Below are positions 6,972 through 12,221 of a stretch of DNA of 13,931 bases, piece by piece. The notes below the pieces were generated by a model. It did no database searches, had not been told where the DNA came from, and was given only the letters and a program-made list of their open reading frames with translations. A program made the position numbers and the translations under genes. Source of the DNA: Treponema sp. (GTDB taxonomy: Bacteria; Spirochaetota; Spirochaetia; Treponematales; Treponemataceae); contig SFOB01000062.1 in assembly GCA_004554075.1 (NCBI GenBank), forward strand, positions 1-13,931. Direction: 5' to 3'. Positions within the stretch are counted from its first letter, which is position 1, and the number at the start of each line of letters is the position of its first letter.

Positions 6972-7571
6972 ATGAGCAATTATTATGAAACATTGGGCGT
7001 TGCTAAAAACGCCACTGCAGATGAAATCAAAAAGGCTTACAGAACTCTGGCTTTTAAATATCATCCGGATAGAAATCCTGGAAATGCAGAAGCAGAAGAA
7101 AAATTTAAGCAGATAAGTACTGCCTACGATGTACTCAGCGATCCTGCAAAACGCCGCAATTATGATCTTGGCGGATATTCATCTGATAATTACTCATACG
7201 ATACAAGTTCGCAGAATCAGTCTCAGTATCAGAGACAATATCAGTATACATATTCTAATCCATTTGGTGATGAAAACTTCTGGGAATGGTTTAACGGAGC
7301 CCAGTTCCGCTCTCGAAACCAGCAGACTCAGTATAATAACTATTATAATCAATATAATTATACACAGAATGAAAGAAAGGAACCTGAAACAAAACGAGAT
7401 AACTTTTCAATGCTCGTTCTCAAAGCCCTGCAGACTCTTGTGGGCCTGATGTTCTTCAGATTCTCCTGGTACATAATTCCATTCGGCCCGATTATTTGTA
7501 TCGGCGTAATTGTTAATGGTGTAAGTGGTGTAATTAAGGCATTGAAGGGATTATTCCGTCCTAATCGGTAA
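6972..7571 (+). CDS. J-domain protein with polar Q/N/Y-rich linker and C-terminal membrane segment
   Basis: The 199-residue product starts with a complete J domain (about residues 3-66) containing the HPD motif (31-33), which stimulates DnaK ATPase. It lacks the zinc-binding and substrate-binding domains of true DnaJ, so it is a class III (DnaJ-like) co-chaperone. Residues 69-132 form a polar linker rich in Gln, Asn, Ser and Tyr (12 tyrosines), interrupted by an aromatic NPFGDENFWEWFNG patch (96-109). Residues about 145-188 are hydrophobic and could make two membrane passes or a hairpin; the chain ends in KGLFRPNR. The inferred role is to recruit DnaK to the membrane. ATG 6972 begins the J domain directly; no SD precedes it. 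The gene is convergent with tyrS and shares its terminator. Confidence 0.88.
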   Translation: MSNYYETLGVAKNATADEIKKAYRTLAFKYHPDRNPGNAEAEEKFKQISTAYDVLSDPAKRRNYDLGGYSSDNYSYDTSSQNQSQYQRQYQYTYSNPFGDENFWEWFNGAQFRSRNQQTQYNNYYNQYNYTQNERKEPETKRDNFSMLVLKALQTLVGLMFFRFSWYIIPFGPIICIGVIVNGVSGVIKALKGLFRPNR

Positions 7572-7632
7572 ATTATTATTTTCAATGCTGACGATGAAGT
7601 AATATAGAGTACGGAAAATCTGACACGTAATG

Positions 7633-7681
7633 AAAAAAAGGTCTGCGACAACATCATTCCCGTTGGCGCAGGCCTTTTTTT
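7633..7681. terminator. Bidirectional terminator between the J-domain gene and tyrS
   Basis: A 15-bp stem with one G-T pair joins AAAAAAAGGTCTGCG (7633-7647) to CGCAGGCCTTTTTTT (7667-7681), with an inner CAAC/GTTG. A-tract and T-tract on opposite sides give a U-tract to transcripts of both convergent genes. Confidence 0.93.
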
Positions 7682-7709
7682 CATGAGAGTGGCAGATTTT
7701 GTATAGGAA

Positions 7710-8942
7710 CTAGATCATTCCAATATAATACTTCTTCTTACCACGACGGAAAATAATAATTTTACCTTCAAGTGCCATGTCTTTAGTGATAACCTTAGTT
7801 TCATCATTCATACTTTCACCATTAATAGAAATAGCGTTGTTCTTGATGAACTCACGAGCTTCACGCTTAGAGCTAGCCATGCCGTTGTTTACGAGTACAT
7901 CAACGAGAGGAAGTTCTTCTTTGAACTGGAAGTTTGGAACTCCCTTAAGGCCCATGAGAATATCGTTTACAGAAAGGCCCTTGAAGTCGCCCTTGAAAAG
8001 CTTTTCTGAAACCATAACGGCATTATCAGCTTCTTCTTTTCCGTGGAGGTCTTTAACAACTTCCCAGGCAAGAGTCTTCTGAGCGATACGTGTTTCTGGA
8101 GCAGCCTGCTGCTGAGCGTATACTTCCTCAATCTGTTCTTTAGTAAGGAAGGTGAATACCTTGAGGTAGTCGAGAACCAGATTATCATCTGCATTGATGA
8201 GGTACTGGTAGATTGCGTATGGAGAAGTTTTTGACTTTTCGAGCCAGAGAGCGTTTCCTTCTGACTTACCAAACTTCTTTCCTGTTGCATCAAGAATGAG
8301 TGGCATTGTGAAGGCATAAGCCTGACCATCCAGCATTTTGCGGATCAAATCTACACCAGTTGTGATATTTCCCCACTGGTCAGAACCAGCAACCTGCATT
8401 ATACATTTCTTTTCCTGGAAGAGGTGAACAAAGTCAAAGCCCTGAAGGAGCATATATGAAAACTCTGCAAAAGTAATTCCAGTTTCAAGACGGCGGCGGA
8501 TAATATCCTTGTCCAGCATGTAGTTGAGGCTGATGTATTTACCGATGTCACGGAGAGTGTCGAGGAATGAGCGGTCTTTCCACCAGTCGTAGTTGTCTAC
8601 GAGTTCTGCAGTTGGAACAAGGCGTTTAATCTGCTCACGGATTCCTCCGATGTTTGCATTTACAGCTTCTTCGGAAATAATTTCGCGTTCTGCTGTTGGG
8701 CGTGGGTCACCGATACGGCCTGTAGCACCACCGCACAAAAGAACCGGATGATGGCCTGCGTTGGCAAGGCGTTTTGCCATACAAAGAGAAGAGTAGTGGC
8801 CCAGGTGAAGAGAGTCTGCTGTAGGGTCAGTTCCCCAGTAAAAAGCGAATGGAGCTCCGTCCAGTACTTTCTGTAAATCAGCTTCTTCGCCGGCAACGTC
8901 TTTAATAAGTCCGCGCCATTTCAAGTCTTCAAAGAGTGTCAT
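7710..8942 (-). CDS. tyrS: Tyrosyl-tRNA synthetase
   Basis: This 410-residue class I enzyme charges tRNA-Tyr with tyrosine in the cytoplasm. The first signature is HLGH (46-49) within ADSLHLGHY; the KMSKS loop is KFGKS (223-227); GSDQWGN (187-192) contributes to the active site. A C-terminal S4 RNA-binding domain covers about residues 342-405 (VDVLVNNGMASSKREAREFI). The length fits the bacterial TyrS type with KFGKS. The start ATG at 8940-8942 has SD AGGAG 8 bases upstream. The leader between the infA-operon terminator and the gene is under 50 bases, too short for a T-box. A possible weak promoter, TTGCAG with GATATA 17 bases on, lies in that gap on the minus strand. Confidence 0.97.
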   Translation of the reverse strand: MTLFEDLKWRGLIKDVAGEEADLQKVLDGAPFAFYWGTDPTADSLHLGHYSSLCMAKRLANAGHHPVLLCGGATGRIGDPRPTAEREIISEEAVNANIGGIREQIKRLVPTAELVDNYDWWKDRSFLDTLRDIGKYISLNYMLDKDIIRRRLETGITFAEFSYMLLQGFDFVHLFQEKKCIMQVAGSDQWGNITTGVDLIRKMLDGQAYAFTMPLILDATGKKFGKSEGNALWLEKSKTSPYAIYQYLINADDNLVLDYLKVFTFLTKEQIEEVYAQQQAAPETRIAQKTLAWEVVKDLHGKEEADNAVMVSEKLFKGDFKGLSVNDILMGLKGVPNFQFKEELPLVDVLVNNGMASSKREAREFIKNNAISINGESMNDETKVITKDMALEGKIIIFRRGKKKYYIGMI

Positions 8943-8987
8943 GTTGTTTTTCTCCTATATATCAATTTTATATTTTCAACCTGCAAT

Positions 8988-9018
8988 AAAAAAAGGCTTT
9001 CCTTTTACGGAAAGCCTT
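8988..9018 (-). terminator. Rho-independent terminator of the infA transcript
   Basis: On the minus strand, AAGGCTTTCC (9018-9009) pairs with GGAAAGCCTT (9002-8993) around a 6-base loop, followed by a U-tract (As at 8988-8994 on the plus strand). It lies 30 bases after the stop of the 33-codon frame, not directly after infA. Confidence 0.92.
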
Positions 9019-9048
9019 GTAATTACCATTTAGTAACACAGCGCAAGC

Positions 9049-9150
9049 TTACTTGCGTTTTCCGTAAGGACAGAGAGAATCTAAGCTATAATAAAGGTAA
9101 GCCAACGTAGAGGAATTGATTTTCTGTGCCCAACGGACTGTGTGTTTCAT
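9049..9150 (-). CDS. Small 33-residue reading frame downstream of infA, function unknown
   Basis: The frame starts at ATG 9148-9150 with MKHTVRWAQK and ends in CPYGKRK and TAA at 9049-9051. A good SD, AGGAAGA, stands 9 bases upstream, and only 22 bases separate it from the infA stop. It sits before the terminator, so it is co-transcribed with infA. The product is basic at both ends, with an LAYLYYSL middle, one Trp and one Cys. It is too short for a transmembrane protein with flanks, and no known ribosomal-protein motif (L34, L36) fits. The SD, spacing and terminator placement support translation. I do not recognise the family; a conserved spirochaete microprotein is possible. Confidence 0.65.
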   Translation of the reverse strand: MKHTVRWAQKINSSTLAYLYYSLDSLCPYGKRK

Positions 9151-9172
9151 AAGTGTTCTTCTTCCTAAAAAA

Positions 9173-9391
9173 TTAGCGCTCGCGGAATACAATGCGTCCC
9201 TTGTTCAAATCATAAGGTGAAAGTTCAACTTTTACGCTGTCACCAGGAACGATTCTGATGTAATGTTTTCTCATTTTTCCAGAAAGATGAGCGAGAATAA
9301 CATGTCCGCCTTCGAGTTCTACACGGAAGGTTGTGTTTGGGAGGGCTTCTTTTACTACACCCTGTACTTCAATAGCTTCTTCTTTTGCCAT
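9173..9391 (-). CDS. infA: Translation initiation factor IF-1
   Basis: The 72-residue S1/OB-fold protein binds the ribosomal A site of the 30S subunit during initiation. The sequence MAKEEAIEVQG is followed by a central GGHVILAHLSGKMRKHYIRI (20 residues) and ends in YDLNKGRIVFRER, the standard IF-1 tail. The length equals that of typical IF-1. The start ATG at 9389-9391 has SD AAGGA 5 bases upstream; in-frame upstream extension is not supported. It is followed in the same transcript by the 33-codon frame, and diverges from dksA. A predicted promoter 86 bases upstream gives a leader of about 78 bases. Confidence 0.97.
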   Translation of the reverse strand: MAKEEAIEVQGVVKEALPNTTFRVELEGGHVILAHLSGKMRKHYIRIVPGDSVKVELSPYDLNKGRIVFRER

Positions 9392-9431
9392 AGTTATCCT
9401 TAAAAAATAATAAATAAATTTTCCAAAATTC

Positions 9432-9455
9432 GCAAAAAAGAATTTGTCTTTTTGC
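9432..9455 (-). promoter_or_regulatory. Possible stem-loop in the infA leader
   Basis: GCAAAAAAGA and TCTTTTTGC (within 9432-9455) can pair around ATTTG with a one-base bulge in the leader transcribed on the minus strand. It is AT-rich and has no U-tract in a terminator position. Regulatory meaning is unproven. Confidence 0.25.
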
Positions 9456-9481
9456 CGATTTGCATTTATATTAGTTATTAT
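9452..9481 (+). promoter_or_regulatory. Predicted promoter of dksA, overlapping the infA -10
   Basis: TTGCCG (9452-9457) and TATTAT (9476-9481) have an 18-base spacer on the plus strand. The -10 overlaps the infA -10 on the other strand. The same TTGCCGATTT string occurs before groEL. Confidence 0.45.
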
Positions 9482-9505
9482 ATACAAAACATCACGATTT
9501 GACAA
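9477..9505 (-). promoter_or_regulatory. Predicted sigma-70 promoter of infA
   Basis: On the minus strand TTGTCA (9505-9500) and consensus TATAAT (9482-9477) are separated by 17 bases. This is the best promoter match in the window and points to infA. Confidence 0.75.
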
Positions 9506-9539
9506 CACAAGTTAAAAATCGTTTTGGGAGGATTTAAAA

Positions 9540-9896
9540 TTGAATAAAGAATTTCTTAAAAAGATGAAAGAATATTTACTTGAGCAGCGAAAAACTCTCC
9601 TTGCATCACTTGCAGACCAGAGCGAAGATATGCGCGGTCTTATTAAAACTGTTGAATCAGGTGATGAAGCTGATGTTGCTGCCGATGTAATCGATAGAAC
9701 CCTTCTAACAGCCCTTGGAACTCAGGATGCAAACAGACTTCAGCAGATAGACAGCGCTTTGGACAGAATTAATCAGGGAACTTATGGCCGCTGTGTAAAA
9801 TGCGGAAAAGAGATTCCTCAGGAACGCCTTGAAGTTCTTCCTTATGCCCTTATGTGCATTACCTGTGCAAGCGCCCAGGAAAGAAAGAACCGCTAA
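9540..9896 (+). CDS. dksA: DksA/TraR-family RNA polymerase-binding transcription factor
   Basis: The 118-residue protein has an N-terminal coiled coil and a C4 zinc finger with Cys85, Cys88, Cys106 and Cys109 (CVKC and CITC). The coiled-coil tip carries DEADVA (42-47), matching the DxxDxA motif that in E. coli DksA reaches the RNA polymerase secondary channel and works with ppGpp. The inferred role is stringent control, including rRNA promoters. It is shorter than E. coli DksA (151). The start is TTG 9540 with a strong SD GGGAGGA (9526-9532); the next in-frame ATG would cut the first helix and lacks an SD. It diverges from infA and ends 2 bases from the stop of a convergent gene, inside which its terminator lies. 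Confidence 0.93.
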   Translation: MNKEFLKKMKEYLLEQRKTLLASLADQSEDMRGLIKTVESGDEADVAADVIDRTLLTALGTQDANRLQQIDSALDRINQGTYGRCVKCGKEIPQERLEVLPYALMCITCASAQERKNR

Positions 9897-9898
9897 TT

Positions 9899-10783
9899 TT
9901 ACAGTTTTACTATGTTATTTCCAGGATATACCAGTTCGGTATATCCTGTTTTTTTTGCCTGAGCTGCTGCGCGGTCAAAGGCACCATCAAGCATTGCTGT
10001 GGTGTGAGCGTCGGAATTGATGCATACAGGCACACCAAGCTCAAAAAGGATTTCCAGAAAGTATTGAGAAGGGTATGTGTCGTCCATAATACCGCGACCT
10101 ATTGCTCCTGTATTGATTTCTGCAATTACTCCTGCACGTGCAATTTCCTTTGCAGTTGCCTTTATCTCTTCTTTGTACCAGCTGTCTTCTGGATTAAAAA
10201 AGTTCAAAGGGCCGTTTCTAAGCTTTATTAAATCGCAATGAGCAATAATGTCAAAATCACCTTTTTTAAGCATTTTCCTTTCGGCTGCAAAATAGTCGCA
10301 GACTGCGGCGCGACCGTCAATTTCGCCATTAGGCTTAGAATAAAAACGAATCAGATTTTCTTTTACAATTTCAGGCTTGTGGTCAACTGTGAAAAAGCCA
10401 TTATCTGTATTAATGAAATGAACTGCACCAATCAGATAGTCCGGAGAAAAGTCCTGGTAGTCAGCTTTTGAAGGAATTGCAGTACCATAATCAGGTGAAG
10501 AAAAATAATCAGCTTCAAAACCAAGGTAAATATTGATTTTATCAGCATATTTTTCTTTTAAGCGGCGGATTTCTTCTGTGTATGCTTTTATATTTTCTGC
10601 AGGAATGTGCCATATATGGTCAAATGGCTTATAGAATTCCGGATTTAAAGGATGCATACAGTGGCTTGAAAAACCAAGTACATCAAAGCCCTTTTCTATA
10701 GCTGATAAAACCATTTCTTCTGCTGTGTTTTTACCATCGCAGAATTGTGTATGAGTATGAAAATTACATTTTTTTGCAGACAT
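9899..10783 (-). CDS. PHP-domain phosphatase, histidinol-phosphatase (HisK) type
   Basis: The 294-residue metal-dependent hydrolase has the PHP fold of histidinol-phosphatase (L-histidinol phosphate to histidinol). Likely metal ligands are visible in order: His9 and His11 (FHTHTQFCDG), Asp16, His41 (SSHCMHP), Glu90 (GFEADY), His122 (GAVHF), His182 (IIAHCDL), and Asp258 and His260 (NSDAH). The set is complete. Subfamily members act on various phosphoesters, so histidinol phosphate is a family-level guess and no other his genes are present. It follows the response-regulator gene with a 2-base gap; its SD (AAGGA) lies in that gene's last codons, so translation is likely coupled. The last codons overlap the dksA terminator on the other strand. 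Confidence 0.85.
   Translation of the reverse strand: MSAKKCNFHTHTQFCDGKNTAEEMVLSAIEKGFDVLGFSSHCMHPLNPEFYKPFDHIWHIPAENIKAYTEEIRRLKEKYADKINIYLGFEADYFSSPDYGTAIPSKADYQDFSPDYLIGAVHFINTDNGFFTVDHKPEIVKENLIRFYSKPNGEIDGRAAVCDYFAAERKMLKKGDFDIIAHCDLIKLRNGPLNFFNPEDSWYKEEIKATAKEIARAGVIAEINTGAIGRGIMDDTYPSQYFLEILFELGVPVCINSDAHTTAMLDGAFDRAAAQAKKTGYTELVYPGNNIVKL
9922..9956 (+). terminator. Terminator of dksA located inside the convergent phosphatase gene
   Basis: An 11-bp perfect stem pairs CAGGATATACC (9922-9932) with GGTATATCCTG (9938-9948) around AGTTC, followed by eight Ts (9949-9956). The same bases encode residues near the end of the minus-strand PHP protein. Confidence 0.9.
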
Positions 10784-10785
10784 TT

Positions 10786-12036
10786 TTATTCCTTCACCTT
10801 AAGAATTGAAAGACATTTCTGGATTAAAACGTTTGGTTTCTGAGGTTTTACAAGGAAACTTGCGGCACCAGCACTTAAAACCTTTACAATAATATCCTTC
10901 TGCAGGCTCTGTGTGTAAACAACAACAGGAGGCGAATGAGGTGTGCTGTGCAATCTCTGAAGAAGTGAAAGGCCAGTCTGATCATTCAGCAGTACATCAA
11001 GTATGATAAGGTCAAACTTGCCGTCTTCATAGGCATTCAGGAATTCCTGACCTTTTGTAAAGGTAAAGCAGGTTGCTCCGGCCTGTTCAAAATAGTTTTT
11101 GGTGAGTTCAAGGCTTGCCTCATCACTATCGATAATGGCAATTGTAAGAACTGTACCAGTTTGCTTAGACACAGCTGAATCTTCAAAACCATCAGATGAA
11201 AAGCGGGTAGCAATGGATGCTGTATCTTCTGCTTCGTAAGAAGGGGTAAGGAAGCGGTTTGTGATAAGGTCCGAAATATCAGAAGTAACAGATGTATCTA
11301 CAAGATCATTGAGGACTCGGGAAAGATTTGAGGTCATTTCGATTCCTGAATAATTTGTATGTCCATTAATCATTTCTCTTACAAAATTACTGAGAGAAAG
11401 GATTTTTACGTTCTTTGCGTGAATCTTCTGACAGGCAAGAACATTATCAATCAAAAATTCAAGGTTATAGCCGTCTACAAAGGTGAGCTCGAGGTTAGTG
11501 AGCATGATGACAACCTTTGGATTTTCAAGTTTTTCTCGCTCAATCATCTCAGAAAGCTTAAATTGAAGAAGGGCAATTTTTTCGCGGTTGAGGCCAAGGG
11601 CAAGCTCAATAAAGATGATATTGTTGTTGCGGTGAAGGTCCAGAATACAAGGAGTTGTGTCCATAGAAAGAGGAACGCGAACAACAGTTCCAATAGACTT
11701 AAAGAACATGTCGAACTGAACCGGCTTTTCAAAGTATTTGATTACACCGTATTTTGCGTAAGCGGCAATGTTTGAGCGGTCCTGTTTTGGTCCGGTAATG
11801 ATTACAGGGATATCTGCACAGTTAGTATCAACGCGCTTTTTTTCCAGGAATTCCATTTCCATGGTATTATCTTCTTCCATATCAAGAATGATAAGATTAG
11901 GAAGCGATGTGATAACTTTAGTGTAAATATCACGGTTTTCCTGAGTTGTAATTACTTCAATCTGATCTTCCGAAAGCTTCTGCTTAAGGAAGTCTCGAAA
12001 TAATGGATGACTATCTGCAATCAATACCTTTTTCAT
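10786..12036 (-). CDS. Response regulator with REC-STAS-like-REC architecture, no DNA-binding domain
   Basis: The 416-residue protein has a receiver domain at about 1-120, with Asp8, phospho-acceptor Asp52 (LIILDMEE), Thr81 and Lys104. A second receiver at about 297-414 has Asp303 and Asp305, acceptor Asp347 (LIILDVLLND), Thr375 and Lys397. Between them, about 129-246 resembles a STAS domain by its strand-helix pattern (VVIMLTNLELTFVDGYNLEFL region at 175-195), but the usual DSSGL phosphorylation serine is replaced. A polar linker (about 247-293) follows. No output or enzymatic domain is visible, so it likely signals through protein contact. There is no histidine kinase in the window. ATG 12036 has no SD, and a -10-like element ends 6 bases upstream. 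It is co-transcribed with the PHP gene. The STAS call is inference. Confidence 0.85.
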   Translation of the reverse strand: MKKVLIADSHPLFRDFLKQKLSEDQIEVITTQENRDIYTKVITSLPNLIILDMEEDNTMEMEFLEKKRVDTNCADIPVIITGPKQDRSNIAAYAKYGVIKYFEKPVQFDMFFKSIGTVVRVPLSMDTTPCILDLHRNNNIIFIELALGLNREKIALLQFKLSEMIEREKLENPKVVIMLTNLELTFVDGYNLEFLIDNVLACQKIHAKNVKILSLSNFVREMINGHTNYSGIEMTSNLSRVLNDLVDTSVTSDISDLITNRFLTPSYEAEDTASIATRFSSDGFEDSAVSKQTGTVLTIAIIDSDEASLELTKNYFEQAGATCFTFTKGQEFLNAYEDGKFDLIILDVLLNDQTGLSLLQRLHSTPHSPPVVVYTQSLQKDIIVKVLSAGAASFLVKPQKPNVLIQKCLSILKVKE

Positions 12037-12042
12037 TCTTAT

Positions 12043-12051
12043 ATAATAACA
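12043..12051 (-). promoter_or_regulatory. Predicted extended -10 promoter directly before the response-regulator gene
   Basis: On the minus strand TG (12051-12050), one base and TATTAT (12048-12043) form an extended -10. It ends 6 bases before the ATG, predicting a leaderless mRNA. No clear -35 is visible. Confidence 0.45.
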
Positions 12052-12130
12052 TAAAATTTTATAATCGAAAAGATAAAAAACAGAAGCCGGAGCCCTTCAA
12101 ATTATGAGGTTCGCGATTATTCGATTTTTC

Positions 12131-12159
12131 TTGCCGATTTTTGTTTTTTTTTATATCTT
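12131..12159 (+). promoter_or_regulatory. Possible promoter of groEL
   Basis: TTGCCG (12131-12136) and TATCTT (12154-12159) have a 17-base, T-rich spacer. No CIRCE operator (TTAGCACTC, 9 bases, GAGTGCTAA) is visible between here and the gene. Confidence 0.4.
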
Positions 12160-12168
12160 TTAAATAAG

Positions 12169-12189
12169 ATTCTGAAACAAGTTCAGAAT
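12169..12189. repeat. Palindromic element in the groEL leader, resembling a widespread dispersed repeat
   Basis: ATTCTGAA (12169-12176) and TTCAGAAT (12182-12189) form a perfect 8-bp inverted repeat around ACAAG, followed by GACA. I recall near-identical palindromes scattered between genes in unrelated bacteria, often mistranslated as peptides containing HSELVSES. Copy number in this genome is unknown. Confidence 0.5.
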
Positions 12190-12221
12190 GACATTGTAAT
12201 TTATTTTTCGAGGTATAAAAA

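Noticed and set aside
8943..8990. T-box riboswitch before tyrS
   Set aside because: Fewer than 50 bases lie between the upstream terminator and the start codon, with no specifier loop or T-box sequence.
9499..9504. Perfect TTGACA on the plus strand before dksA
   Set aside because: 17 bases on stands TTTTGG, no -10, and it would start transcription inside the gene. It is largely the mirror of the infA -35 on the other strand.
12037..12221. CIRCE/HrcA operator before groEL
   Set aside because: No TTAGCACTC or GAGTGCTAA half-site seen; the only inverted repeat is the unrelated ATTCTGAA palindrome.
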